A stretch of DNA of 64,000 nucleotides from Campylorhamphus procurvoides (GCA_013396655.1 WBMV01006647.1:3130132-3194131), one strand, 5' to 3'. Positions 1 to 13,030 are shown, numbered from the stretch's first letter. Numbers and translations are program-made. Notes: generated by a model not told the origin, from the sequence alone.

Positions 1-85
1 TTACCCTCCATGGTCCAGTCGTGGAGCAGGGAAGAGTCAAAGGGGCTGTTAGCAGAGGAATGTGGATGGGGTATCCATGGAACCT

Positions 86-186
86 TCCTGGTCTAGCAGA
101 GGTGTCCTTGCCAGTGGCAGAGGGGCTTGAAATGAGATCATTGTTAAGGTCCTTTCCAACTCCAACTGTTTTTTGATTCTATGATT
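86..186 (+). mobile_element. CR1 retrotransposon, 3' end fragment
   Basis: The stretch reads as the end of an avian CR1: GGTCTAGCAGAGGTGTCC, then TGAAATGAGATCATTG, AAGGTCCTTTCCAACTCC and a terminal GATTCTATGATT. Bases 1-85 may belong to the same copy but are too diverged to call. Confidence 0.75.
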
Positions 187-1858
187 ATTTAAATATCTAA
201 ATAAAAAAAAAATCTGCTTATCTATTCAGGCCTTTGGGGGTTTCAAAGGTTTGGGATCTAACTGCTATTGTAGCATATGCATCCACTGATGTTTGTGTTC
301 CAGTTTGCATTAATTTTGCTATCACAGGAAAGAGTTTTTCAGGTTATGTTTTGTAAAGCCCTTCCTCTAAAATGGCTTTAGTCTGCATCTGAAGGGAACA
401 TTTCCTTCTCTCTTGTTTCTAGGACTGTCTGTTTTCTAGGGTGTATCTTTCAGACATGTGTGCCTTAAAATCAACACGCTGAAGTCCCGTTTCCTCATCC
501 CCAGCCCTCCTGCAGGTGATTTATCTGCCATCAGTGCTTGTTTCACCAACTGCAAGCACCCTGCTAGGACACTTCTTTTCCACAACCTGGAATTGTTATT
601 CTTTATATGCCAATTGAAATACATCAAATGCATCGTGGAATGAGACCAAATTAATACTTGGGGTTATGTGAAAAGTAATTCACAGTAAAAGAAAGATTGA
701 AAGGTGTAAAGATGTGTTGAATTTGTTCCCCTTTTTGTTTGATACAGATACAGTGAGTGCATGTGGAGCAAATAGGTTTGAAATTATATTTTTACATACA
801 AATGACAGCAATTTGTATTAACTCCTATTGTGCTAGAACATAACATTTTCATCTAGTCTAAGCCTTTCTGTCTTCAGATCCTCTTTCTGTTCTTACAGTG
901 CATATATGAAGATCTTAGATATTAAATATCTTGGTAAATTTCTGCAGAGGAACAAACCAGTTCCATACTGTGACATTGTTCCAGGTGAACCAGATATCAA
1001 ACTCATCTCTTCTCCATTTGTAAACCCAAGACATGGATTTATCATATCAGGACAGATGACTGACCAACTTCTAATTAAGCCCTGTTAAAACTCGCATGGT
1101 TACTGAATTTCAAATTTTAATCTTTTCATTTTAAAAGTGTCTCAAACCTATAATTTTATTTTGGAATTAACATTTCATGTACCTCACACCGGTATTGAAT
1201 GGGAATAATGGTGGGGTTTTTCTTTGTTTTAAAAATAAGTCAGAAAACATAAGGGTTTTATATTGATAAATAGCTAAAATAATAAAAAAAGGCACTAAGG
1301 AAAATCTTTATATTTTAGAAAGCTTTTAATTTAGAAAAGATTTGATCAATTAATCACAAACTGTTCCCCCAATCTTCAACGTACAACCCAATTCAAGCTG
1401 AAAGAAATTCTGTTTTTCCTTTTGTTGGTGTCATAAAAGATGTCTGAATAAATTAGGGGGGATTAAAATTTGCTTTCAATAGGACCTTGCAGTATGAAGT
1501 CAGTGTTAGTACACCATTATGCAGTACACAATGGCTTGCAGGCGTGGCTGGCTGCTGTTAGGCAAAGGCTAATATTGTTTCACCTTAAAACTTAATAATC
1601 AAGCAGCTTCAGTCAATGACTTTCTCTCCTTTAAGAGAGTAATTCGTTTAGGAAAGCAGCATGCATGCGAGTGTGTAGGCAGCAGTGAAATATCTCCAAG
1701 TGCCCCAGTGTGCTACCTCATGCTAAGTGGTTTGAAAAGGAAAAAGATTTTAATTTAATTTAGAAAACTGCCGTGGTCTGCCACGCGTACGGAGGGGAGG
1801 AGAGAAGCTGTGAGCCAGCATGGCACTGCTCCTCTGGCAGGCGTGGGCACAGCAGCTC

Positions 1859-1989
1859 CAGCATCCACACTGGGGACGGCAATTCCAGCCCAGCATCCAC
1901 ACTGGGGACAGCAATTCCAAGACAGCAATTCCAGCCCAGCATCCACACTGGGGACAGCAGCTCCACCCCAGTCCCAGCATCCACACTGG
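1859..1989. repeat. Minisatellite-like tandem array, about 3.5 units
   Basis: The word CAGCATCCACACTGG starts at 1859, 1891, 1937 and 1975, and three copies continue GGGACRGCA. Spacings are 32, 46 and 38 bp; the 46-bp unit contains an internal duplication of GACAGCAATTCCA. The array is C-rich in an AT-rich intron and leaves open frames on both strands, which explains the long but meaningless open frames around it. Confidence 0.8.
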
Positions 1990-3176
1990 CTGTGTGATGG
2001 GGAGGAACACAAACCTCAGGCTTGCCTTCATCCCAAATCTGTGCAATGGTGTCGCTAAAAAGGCAGCAAGAAAGGGCTGCTCGGTCCTCCCAGCAAGGGA
2101 TGGGTTTGGTGCAGTCCTGGGGAGGTGCTCATCCCCAGGCTTTTCCCAAAGGGTCTCCACCTCACTGAAAAGACATAAGTGGAGGAGCTTCTCCCCATGT
2201 GTGACCCTCACGTCTCCCTGCCAAAGTTCCAGGGCAGCCTCAGCCCTGGTGTTTGTCCCTTTGCCTTCCCGGGGCAGCCTGACCCATGACATATGGATTC
2301 CTTGGTGACTGGCACATCGCCTTTTCCCTCTGTATTATCCGTAGCAATCCACTGTACTCATGCACTTTCCACGTGCTTCTGTCACAAAGCTTTTGAGCAG
2401 AAATATTACTCTTAGGGAGAAGAGGTAGCCAAGAACATTCCAAGCAGCTCCCACAGCTTGGAATGTGCATTAACAAAAGCACACATGGGCAATAGGATTT
2501 CCAGGAAGGAACATCATCCTTGAAGTAAACAATAAAATGTGTTTTCTGGAAGAAAGCTTTTAACTTCAGACCACTAGTCAATCCTTGCCCCATCCCTGCC
2601 CAGCTGATGGACTCTAGGATACATCCACACAGGTCCTTTGAAGAGCAGGAGGATTCAGGAGGTATCACCAAGGGTCACTGGATAACCCCAGTTAACAGGT
2701 TCTTCAGCAGGAATGTGGGGTGGCCAGAGCTTTCCTGAGATGTCAGTGCAGGAATCCCTTGGGGCAGCTCTTTTCCAGTGGGAGCTTCCCATGCTGAGCT
2801 CTGTGTTGATCCTGCCTTAGCCAAGAGTGGTGCCTGAAAATATTTGATCTTTAATGCTTTAAACTGAGCATTTTTAGCGTTTGTTTCATAGGGTTAACAA
2901 CAGAGGGCCAGGGAGGAATCACCCTCTCTGACAAGATGCACTTAATGGTGAAAGCTAAGGCAAAGTTCAGAAACTTGGGGTTTGTTTCTGCTCCCTCTCC
3001 CCTCACTACAGTTGTCTCCCATTAAAGGCAGGGAGTTTGGAAGCACACACGTTGTTATCCAGAAGTGGGCTCTTTATCTCCATCCAGTCACCGGCAGGTT
3101 GTTAGGAAATGCAGCCTGCAGTGAAGCTACACAAAAATCTTATGCCTTATTTAAATAATGGTGTTCATTGCCTATT

Positions 3177-3244
3177 AAAATGTAACTTCTTGCTTTAAAA
3201 CAGGATTAATTAAAATGTACAAGAATGCAATTCAGTTACATTTT
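3177..3244. repeat. 11-bp inverted repeat with 46-nt spacer
   Basis: AAAATGTAACT (3177-3187) is exactly complementary to AGTTACATTTT (3234-3244). The spacer carries ATTAATTAAAATGTAC. Confidence 0.85.
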
Positions 3245-4530
3245 ATGCTTCAGCCCAGCACACACTTTTCATCACTCATTCCCAAAGTAGTATTCAGGGC
3301 TGCACGGCATTCTCAGTTCTGCCATTAAAAGCACAAATGACTATCCAGCCTGTTCTTTTCAAAAACTTGGCTCAAGTATTGCCATTGTTAGATTTTTCAT
3401 AACATATTACTTTGGTCATTACTGTCTTGCAAGATAATTGTATCAGTGATCTAACTTTTGACAGGATCCAAAGTGGCTGAAAATAGTTCACTGCAGCACC
3501 TTTGTCTTTTAAAGGCCATTTGGGGCTTGTTATTTTAATCCTTGTGCAGCCTGATTTATCACTTCAAACATCTGTCAGCTATGCTTTGTCTTGAAATTGA
3601 TAGTGATAGTGCTACTGATTTTTCAACAGCAGCTGGTAGAGGTTCATTAGTTAGGCTCTCAAAGGGAGTAGATAACTGTAATATTTTTCTTTGTTAATCA
3701 TCTCTTACATGTTGTAATAATACAGAGTCTGAAATCTGCTAGAAATGCACAGCTTCTCTGTTTGCAACTCGGCAGAAGCATCCTTTTATTCTTTTAATCT
3801 GGCTCGATTATTAAAACTCTCTTCTTCATAATGCGGTAAAAAAATTGAATAATGGCACGTGAGTAGGAAGAGAGAAAAACCAGCCTTTGCTGTGTCGTAC
3901 TTAGCATGGAGAGGGGTCATTGGGGTCTCAGAGTTTGCATCCAAATATGAATCAGCTCGGAAGAGGAGATTAAGGGCTGTTCTGTAATTGATTTTTAATT
4001 CAAACTTTACAAGGCATACAAAACCTCATGGCAACTTCAGTAAAATCCAGTTCGTTTCTAACAGATACAGCAGTTTTCTGCTAATGCACTTTCCCTGCCA
4101 CATAAAATAGCCTGAATGGTTAACTATGATTCTTAAAACATTTCCCCCAAAAAGCAATCCTTGCCAGGCTGCCTCCAGCTGAGCACCACAGCGACTCCTG
4201 CTCGGAGCTTCCAGGGACCTGAGCATCTCTGAACTCTCCTGCAGCTGAGAGCGTATCAGTGCTACTGCTGGTTCCACCGGCAGCGCTCACCAACAGATAA
4301 TTACTGCTGGAAATTAGTATTTTAATGAACTGATCTCAGCAAATGTAAAGCGAAATCTCCCAGGCATTAAAGAAATAAGCAGGAGGGAAAATTATTAACT
4401 GTAAAGTTGAGCAGACGGCTGGTCAGCAGGTGATGTCTTGGCAAAGGGGTTGAGTGTTCCCGTCTCCATCTTTGGGAAGAGGAGGCTGGTTTGGGTTTTG
4501 GCCCTACAAGCTGCCTCAGTTCTTAGGGGC

Positions 4531-4616
4531 AGGGTTTAGTGGGACTTGGCAGTGCTGGGTTGATGTTTGGACTTGATGATCCCCAAAGGTCTTTTCCAAT
4601 TGAAATGATTCTGTGA
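4531..4616 (+). mobile_element. CR1 retrotransposon, 3' end fragment (diverged)
   Basis: GTTGATGTTTGGACTTGATGATC, then AAAGGTCTTTTCCAATTG and ATGATTCTGTGA match the usual 3' end of avian CR1 copies. Confidence 0.7.
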
Positions 4617-5446
4617 ACAGCACCTGCAAGTGGCATGGAGACTTCAGTGGATGTTGAAAACACTTGGGACATCTCCCAGGCTTTCCAGATGAACAGGAAT
4701 GTCCTCTAAATGTCTGTTAAAAATAACTAAATGCCAGACTTTCATTCTAAAAGCACCAGGCTCAGTCCCATAAGATAATACATATCGATGATACCAGTGA
4801 AGCTCAGTGCAAAAAGAGTGCAGCCTGAATTTCAAGGAAATGTAGAGTGACTGAAAAAACATCTGAAAATCAGTGGGGTTTATGTGTTGTCAGAGCATGA
4901 ATTGTGTTTTCTTCTTAAAGATGGACAAGTGGCTTGGTCTGGTCTGCATCAGGCACCATGGTCATGCCAGGCCTAGGGAGGGTTGTGTGGAGAGCAGGAA
5001 CAAGCACCTGGGGGTGAAGACCCTTGCCAAAAGAAATGTGTTCCCTCACCACAGCCTTGAGATGCACTCAGGCAGCCAGAAGACACAGATAATCACCAGA
5101 CAGGAACCCACATGCTCAGCTCAGGTTTCATCTTCTCCCTCTCAGTTCCCAGGGTTAGAAACTACTCTGGAAATGCACATAGGTTTTTGGAGTCAGAGTT
5201 TCTAGACATCTCTCTCCAGAAGTCCTACAGAAGTCTCACCTGGCTAGAACACTCCATTTGTAGGTCATAGATTGAAAACCTGTTTATTTTATTTACTGAA
5301 GGACAGTTGATCACTAACACAGTTCAGGACACTGTGCAGCCAGTCAGGTGGATCCCTGATCCACTCCACCACAGCACTGCCTTGTCTGTCCTGTTAGGAA
5401 CCCAATATTCTTCTTGAACATTGAGTATACATATATATACACACAG

Positions 5447-5510
<64 letters not shown>

Positions 5511-5530
5511 GATAGATAGATAGATAGATA
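5447..5530. repeat. GATA tetranucleotide microsatellite
   Basis: About 20 near-perfect GATA/ATAG units with a single phase break near 5510. A short (TA)n/(CA)n stretch (5429-5446) precedes it. Confidence 0.97.
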
Positions 5531-5607
5531 ATCTGAGCTTTCTGTACCTACCATAACTGAATTAGATATTTCTATGCAAGTCTTTTTTCAGCTCCTTCAC
5601 AGAAGGG

Positions 5608-5632
5608 TTTACATTTACATTTACATTTACAT
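5608..5632. repeat. Short TTTACA hexamer repeat
   Basis: Four consecutive copies of TTTACA followed by TCC. Confidence 0.85.
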
Positions 5633-6735
5633 CCAAACCCTTCAAGAATGAATGCCTCATATGTAGTAAAGGAGTAAAACTACTTAGTGATATCAGAAAA
5701 AGTTATGAGTTATTCCTGCACAAACATACAGAAAAGATACCTAATTTTTATCTCAAAGATCTCTATTTTAGATTTAAGTGGGAAAAACCCGAAGAGTTTT
5801 AAGTCTTCAGGAATAGAATTGGTGCACACTTTTTGGCAAGAAACATTTCTCAGAACAAATTTTCTGTTCCCTCAGCAAAAAGGTAGATCAATTCAATTCA
5901 TGGATATAATTTAAAAGCTATCTATGCTCTAAGCAATTTATCCAATTGAGGCTGGAAGGAACACTTCAGATAACCTAAAACTGCTCGTCAGGGTTGTGAG
6001 AAAGACAGCACATACTTTCTACAAATACATTTTTGAAATAGGAAATCTTTAGATGCTTCATTTTTAATTTGCACTCTTTTCTTCTGCTGCTTCTTTCTCC
6101 CGCTTTTATTCCTTTACTGAAGTGCTGTTTTAGGAAAATACTATATTGCTTGGTGGTACAAATTGGAGAATTTCCAAGTGATTTTTTTTTCCTGTAAAAT
6201 ATGATACTGAGTTTGAAGTATCAATTTTGTTTGAAAAATATGTAATGAAACTGTATCCAGAATTGGAAATTTCTCCCAATATATCCCTTTTAGATTTGTA
6301 TTTTTGTCAGTGGGTTATTTGAGTATTATCATCTCATATTCTCATTAAACTAAAGATTTCAATCTGTGCCCTCCCCAACCTTTAGGCGGATAGAGATGTA
6401 GACAGAGATCTTTCCCTCTCAGATCTTTTGAGGAGCAATGGCAAAGCCCCTTTCAGCTGTGCACCATGAACTGCCCTTCATCAGCTTCCTGCTCATCTGC
6501 CTCGATAACAAGAGGTGAAATTCACTGTATTATTGGATGGGAAAACAGTGCTGAGCCACACACTGGCTTTCATGTTTCCAGTTTATGTTTTCTGACTTAC
6601 CTTTTGAGACGTTTTGAATCTCCTGAAAGGTTAGAAAGTGAGGGAAAGCTTCAGAATGATCCTTATTGCTGGCTGAACACGAGCCAGGTGTGCCCAGGTG
6701 ACCAAGAAAGCCAGTGGTATCCTGGCCTGTATTAG

Positions 6736-7325
6736 GAATAGTGTGGGCAGCAGGACCAGGGAAGTGATTCTGCCCCTGGACTTGGCACTGGTGAAGCCAC
6801 ACCTCTAGTGCTGTGTCCAGTTCTGGGACCCTCAATTCATGAAGGAGATTGAGGGGCTGGAGCATGTCCAGAGAAGAGCAGTCAATCTGGTGAAGGATCT
6901 GGAGTACAAGCCCTGTGAGGAGCAGCTAAAGGATTTTGGGGGCTCAGCCTGGAGAAGAGGAGACTCAAGGGAGACCTTCTCACTCTCCACAACTCCCTGA
7001 CAGGAGGGGGGAGCCAGGTGGGGTCAGGCTCTTCTCTCAGGTAACAAGTGACAGGACAAGAGGACACAGTGTTAGGTTGCACCAGGGAAGGTTTAGATTG
7101 AACATCAGGAAGAAGTTCTTCACAGAAGGGGTGATTAGACATTGGAATGGGCTGCTCAGGGAGGTGGTGGAGTCCCCATCCTTGAAGGTGTTTAAGAAAA
7201 GACTGGACGTGGCACTCGGTGCCATGGCCTCTTGACATTGGTGGTGTTTGGTCAGAGGTTGGACGTGGTAATCTCAGAGGTGTTTTCCAACCTAATTGCT
7301 TCTGTGTGATTCTGTGATTCTGTGT
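6736..7325 (+). mobile_element. CR1 retrotransposon, 5'-truncated copy with ORF2 tail remnant
   Basis: This is the longest CR1 copy in the window, about 590 bp. It holds the end of the CR1 reverse-transcriptase ORF, with the hallmark stretches [10 protein letters not shown] and [20 protein letters not shown] in one frame (about 7090-7215), then the 3'UTR (GAGGTTGGACGTGGTAATCTC, TTTTCCAACC) and a terminal TGTGATTCTGTGATTCTGTG. The 5' part, from CTTGGCACTGGTGAAGCCACAC, also fits CR1. It lacks the catalytic core and is not active. Confidence 0.92.
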
Positions 7326-7640
7326 CTCTCTCAGGTGTTCAATCTGCACAGTAGCTGACTGTAAGTAGTCAACTTTCAGACAACAATATGTCAGAGAATA
7401 TTAACATTGATACACAGCTTAGTCTGCCATTCCTTGTTGTCTTTCTGTCACTTTCCTGTTGCCCACTCCGGTACTTCCTCAGCAATGCTAAAGAGTGGTG
7501 GCTTTGGAGGCAGCCCTGTCAGCAGTCGTGGGCAGCAGGACACGGTACAGGAATGGCCACCTCCCTTCCATCAGCTGGAATGCTAGTACAGCATCCCTCT
7601 GCAGAGAGGGAGTTCCTTTGCAGGATGCATTAGTAGGATT

Positions 7641-7735
7641 AGTGCTATGGTTTAGTTCAGCGGTGGTCTTGGATCAAAGGTTGGACTCGATGATCTTGGA
7701 GGGCTTTCCCAACCTTAATGATTCTATGATTCTAT
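7641..7735 (+). mobile_element. CR1 retrotransposon, 3' end fragment
   Basis: AAGGTTGGACTCGATGATCTTGG, then CTTTCCCAACCTTAATGATTC and TATGATTCTAT are typical CR1 3' end sequence. It lies 316 bp beyond the larger copy ending at 7325, in the same orientation. Confidence 0.85.
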
Positions 7736-8623
7736 TTACAAGCAGAAAATTTAATGGGCTGCAAGGTTCAATCATAAACGCTTCCTTTTCTGCTGAAACA
7801 GCTTGTCATTGTAGTTTTAACTACAGGAGACAGGGCAAAGTTGTTCAAGTAATCCAATTATATTAGTCATTGAACAGGGGATTTCTGACCACCTTCCCTG
7901 AGTGAAAAAAAAATGTAGCAATAGCTATGTGAGCCTTTAAAACTTTTCAAACGGCAATCTCCTTAACATGTCTGGGGAACTTCAAGAAGTCTGAGTACTC
8001 TGCCACTCTGTCCATCCAGAGATCAGTGCTCCTGATTCCCTGCTCTGCAGTTTCCCCCCATGTGGATGTCCCTGCTGAATTTGGCACGCTGAGCTCCACA
8101 GTCCCTCTTTATCATCTGTTTCAAAATGGGACAGAAATCAGGCAAGTGAGCTCTGAATTTCTGACTTAATTTTATCTTTGCACCAGAGTATTTTAAACTG
8201 CCCAGTATTGCCCACAGGAGACACAAAGCCATGCACAACAACCTGTTGGTGTTTATTTATTTACAGTTTAGCAAGGGAGAGGTTGTGTGAGCCTGGGAAA
8301 ATGTTTGAGGTGCCTGGAGGGCGAGGGCATCCTCAGTTCCAAGGTTCAGCCTCTCTTCTAGAGATTCACGTCCCACCACCCCATTTATTATAAATAAGAC
8401 CAGCAATCATATTCCAGTCCTGCGTTTGCCTGTGTGCTGCTCGCAGCTCTCCTTTCTTCCAGGCTGCAAACTGGAAGCTTCCAGAGCCACGTAGGGCACA
8501 CACACCCCTGTGCTCAGCCTCCAGAGGAAAGGTCTGTTGTCATTTCTTTTGTTTTTCAAGGTTTATCAAAAGTCAATACCTGCTCACTCTGTTCCTTCCC
8601 CACAGCTCAGTGCTTGGGGGATT

Positions 8624-8760
8624 ATAGAATCATAGAATGGTTTGTGGTGGAAGGGACCTGAAAGGTCATCTCATTCCAGCCCCCTTCCATGGGTGGGGAC
8701 ACCTTCCACTAGACCAGGTTGCTCAAAGGCCGGATCAACTTGGTCTTTTTGCTTCATTGC
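8624..8760 (-). mobile_element. CR1 retrotransposon, 3' end fragment, reverse orientation
   Basis: It begins with ATAGAATCATAGAATGGTTTG, the complement of the CR1 3' terminus, then GAAGGGACCTGAAAGGTCATC and ACACCTTCCACTAGACCAGG. Confidence 0.88.
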
Positions 8761-10674
8761 AAAGCAACTCCTTGACCTTGGGGCAGGCTGACCTGCACAG
8801 TTTTGTTTTCTCAAGGGAAATCCATAAGTTTCCCAGCAGAATTTTGGGGAGACGGGATCAAAAATCAGAAATTTCCAAGTGAAAACCTGAGACTGTGTTT
8901 GGGCAGCTGAAGATTGAGGCATCATTAAGGATTTTTCTGCGTGGTAGCCTAAGTTGTTAATTCACAGCTTCCACTCCTGGCAGAAGCTGCAGTGCTAAAT
9001 GAAAGCTAATCCATCTTTCAATCATGAAAGCACACAGGCTGATAACATCCTGAGAAACAGGGCTGTGGCTGGATGGAACAAACATGGCTCTTTTATACAG
9101 TTCTGCTGAAAGATGTTGCTTAAACTCCCAAATTCCTCGAAGCGTTCCTGACAGCAATCACATCTGCTGCCATAAAACCCACCACGGCCTCTGTCTTTGG
9201 AAAAAAAATGTATTTAATAATCAGTAAAGTTCAAGCTCAGCTTTTTGGGATGAGTTATTAGAACCCGTCATCATTTTCTTGGGGAGAAGAAAAAAAAAGG
9301 CTAAGAGACTGTAATGGAACACAATTTTATGGGTTTTTCCATTTAATTGATGATGGGTTGAGTTTTTATTAATATTTCTGGGCTCCAGTGTAAGATGCTG
9401 AAAAAGCTAATATGAGATCATTGTATCTGGTTAATGTGTGTGCTTTGCAAAATTGATAAGGCCTGTCAAGACATAAATTATTTAAAATTTGATAGATGTG
9501 TTGAAATCACTGAATTTTCAAACAGACAAAGCAGAGTTATGTCTCCCCCCCTCCCTGCACCCCCTTCAAACTGGGGCTTTTGTGCAGCCACTTGAGGATG
9601 CCACATTATCCTCACGGCCTGTGAGGCTCCAAAATCACCACGGGGGAGCCAGAGAAGTGTCCTCTGCCTCTGCAGAGGGGACATGAGTGTAAAGCCATGA
9701 GACACTCAGGCCTGGAAGCAGCAGAGAGTGAAGAGACCACTGCAATCCTCCCCCAGTATGAGTTTTTCACTGGTGACACTGGGGACAAGAGGAGGTGACT
9801 GAATACCACCTCCTTTCTAACCACCTCTTCCTCTCCAGTGGTGGCATTAAAGGCTCCCAGCAGCACCAATGAGTGGCCAAATGGTGCTTCAGAGCTGTTT
9901 ATTCCAACAGACTGATTCCTTCCAGCTAATTGCCAAGAGTTTTTAAATGATTCCTGGCAGGGGTGAAGCTAGAGGAATGATTGCTGGGGATTGATGGATA
10001 ACCTGGATAAAATTCCCAAAGCATCAAAACTATTAACTCTTGCATGGGGACACCTGCTTTTATTTAGTGCCTTGCCCACAGAGAGAGACATGGGAGTGAG
10101 TTCCAAATGAACTCAAATTTGGGCAAGTAGAGAAAATAAAGCATTTATTGATACCAGTGTCTCATCAAGGCAGGCTCATTTCTCAAAAAAATATCTCATA
10201 GTGAATGGTATTTAACCCTGTGTGGCTCTGCCATGGTCAGGAAGAGGGAGGTTTTGAAGAGCAATCACCATCTTTCAAAGAAGGGCACAAGAAGAACCAA
10301 AGGTTTAAAGGTTAAAACACCCTAAATATAAAGCACATCACACTGTGATGTTTGAGCCGTTCTCATGGCTTAGGCAGCAAAAGAGAACAGCGAGGCTCAC
10401 TGTGGATACAGCACACGTGGATGGGTCTGAGATTGTGTTTCTTACTGGAAAATATCTACAGGGTAATGGAAATTTTAGGGTAACTGGGTGCCATTTTACA
10501 GCCTCTGCAATAGGGAAGATGATTAGGTGATTTCTTCTGTTTGGAAATCGATGGTTTGGAAGGAATGGGAAAACGCAGGTGCAGCAGAGGAGAACTCTAG
10601 CAATAGCCATCTATTTAAATGGACACACTAACTTCCCTAAGCTAGTATTTTTCAAATACCCTACCAGCAATATT

Positions 10675-10703
10675 TTTCACTATAGAGATGCATTATAGTG
10701 AAA
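10675..10703. repeat. Perfect 10-bp inverted repeat (hairpin)
   Basis: TTTCACTATA (10675-10684) and TATAGTGAAA (10694-10703) flank a 9-nt loop in the NXPH2 intron. Confidence 0.9.
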
Positions 10704-12755
10704 TGGAAAGATGCTGAGGAAGTCATTTTTTCCAGCATGTGCTGCATTCTTTTAATACAGATTTTTTTATTGCCCGGAAATTGCTAACCAAGATGAATAA
10801 ACAGCTGAACAAAGCGCACCAGCCCATCCTCGCTATGAGCAAAATGTGGCCATCAAGGGAAGGGCCTTTGTGGCTCAGAGAGGGAAACAAGCATTCGAGT
10901 TGAGTTCTCTTATGTTGCAGAAAGCTTCATTCAAAACAGGGGAAAAAAATAAATCTGCACACCACAAAGGTTTTACAATACAAAAGCAGAAATATTATTC
11001 ACATTTCTGAACAATGCCCCCTGGTTCCTGCTCCTGTGCTGGGCACTGAGCAGAACTGGGCGGCTCTTTGTTAGACACCTTTTTACTAAACATTTGCAAA
11101 CCCCAACCCATTTACCAGCCCGAGGCCACGAGGTCCCTTCCCTGCAGCCCTCTGAGCTGACAGCTCTGTCAGCCTCTGAATTGCACTCCTGTAATGAACT
11201 CAGTGAAACAAGACAGCACTAAGATGGAGCAGAGTCAGGAGTCAAGGCTGGGCAAGACTGGAGAATCCCACAGCCTGGAAACTACTTCAGAGAGGAGGAC
11301 GAGGAGGGAAAAAATACTTGGATTAAGTGTAAGATACAACTTTCAGCAGTGGATGGTGATTGCTGTCTGGGCTTTAAAAAGAGAATTGCATCCTAATAAT
11401 TCAACTTATCAATGATTTCATGAAATTCCCTATTGTGAAAGCTGTTTTGTTGCCACATGAAATAGCCCAGGTCGCTGTAGCTCTGGGGGTGTGTTTCATT
11501 GTCCCATGAGTACACCTCACTTGGTGTAACACATGCATAAATAAAAGTAGTGGTCCGGCAGGATGCAACTCTGCGATTTCACCATCATCATTTTGAAATA
11601 TTTGTGCCCTAATGCATTATTGATGTGGCAAACCCACCTGGTTTCGGGATGCATTAATGTTTCCCACCCTTCAGCCATCCCAGACCTTATACCCACATAT
11701 TTCTTCTTTTTCTATCAGAGCCTTCAGCAAAGCATTGCTGGGAAGGCAATGCCCTGCTATCTCATTTGGAGTGAGAGCCCCCTGAAGAGACATACATTGA
11801 GCATTACCCCTAGCACATGACTCAATATCCTCTAGATCTCTTCATAAAAGGCGAGGGGAGAAAAGCCAAAGAGCCATTGCACGGATTTCAATAAACATTG
11901 CAGAAGACAAGTAGCCCAGAAGGACAATTGAGTGTTTTCCTGTGCCCTTGCCAGAGGACAGTCAGAGCTGGGTGTGGACACAAGCAAAGCCAGAACCTCC
12001 TGTGAATCAAACAGCTTCATTTCTAAGTATTTAATTTTAAAAGTTCCAAGCACTATTTACTAACAGCAGTATCAGCTATAGGTGCCCATAGTCTGAGTGG
12101 TCATTAGCATTTTAAGTAGCACATTATTTGTGCAAACACAAAAAGTTTCTGGTATTCCAGCACTGCCATGCCCCTGGTCCCAGCTGCAATCTGGAAATGC
12201 AGCAGAAAAGCCTCTTTTTTTCGTGCTTCTCAAGGCCTCAGGTCAGATTTGGGGTGAAGGATGGGTGAATGTGTGCAGCACTTCTTGCTTCATCTGGGCA
12301 GAGTCACTTCTCTGCAGCAGGGCAGTGATTTCCCCAGCACTGGGGATGGCCAGCTGTTCTCAGCATCACCTGGCTGCTTTTGGGCTTGTGCAGGTTTAAG
12401 AGTGGCTGAAAATCCACACATAAACAGGACAGAGCTTCACCAGGAGCTTTCCATCACAGTGGAAGTGATGCTTCCCCCAGCATCATTATGACAGTGCTAT
12501 TTGGGCCAGTACAGATGAGCATCTGTCAGTGTTTCCATTAGAATCTCCTATTTTCCCAGGTTCTTAGCTCGGCCATAAAAAAATATAACATAGAGGCAGA
12601 AAGTTGACATACAAGGTCTCAGGCTGAGAGTGATCACTGTTGTCTTTTCTTCCCTCCTTTTTAATCTGAAGAAGGAAATAACATATTTCTGCAGAGACAC
12701 ACCTGACCACTGCATTTCCATCCAGCCATGGATTTATTTATAGTGATAGATAAGC

Positions 12756-13030
12756 AATAGGACAAGTGGAATGGCCTTAAGCTGAAGGAGGGCAGGTTTA
12801 GATTAGATAATAGGAAGAAATTCTTTCCTGTGAGGGTGGGCAGGCCCTGGCACAGGTTGCCCAGAGAAGCTGGGGCTGCCCCATCCCTGGAAGTGTCCAG
12901 GGCCAGGTTGGACAGGGCTTGGAGCAACCTGGGTGTCCAGTGAAAGGTGTCCCTGCCCATAGCAGGGGAGTTGGAATGAGATGATCTTTAAGTTCCCTTC
13001 AAACCCAAACCATTCTGTAATTCCATGATT
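12756..13030 (+). mobile_element. CR1 retrotransposon, 3' fragment
   Basis: Contains TTTAGATTAGATAATAGGAAG, then GGTGGGCAGGCCCTGGCACAG, CCCCATCCCTGGAAGTGTCC, TTGGACAGGGCTTGGAGC, GAATGAGATGATCTTTAAG and a degraded terminal repeat (CTGTAATTCCATGATT). Confidence 0.92.

Noticed and set aside
906..1088. 60-codon frame starting MKILDIKYLG on the plus strand
   Set aside because: It is plausible-looking but short and isolated, with no known family and no splice signals.
1750..2308. Overlapping open frames of 162 and 180 codons on opposite strands
   Set aside because: They are a by-product of the C-rich minisatellite and its surroundings; the repeated residues follow the DNA repeat in several frames at once.
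6936..7235. Open frame that could be taken for a host gene
   Set aside because: It is the tail of the CR1 reverse-transcriptase ORF inside a truncated retrotransposon.
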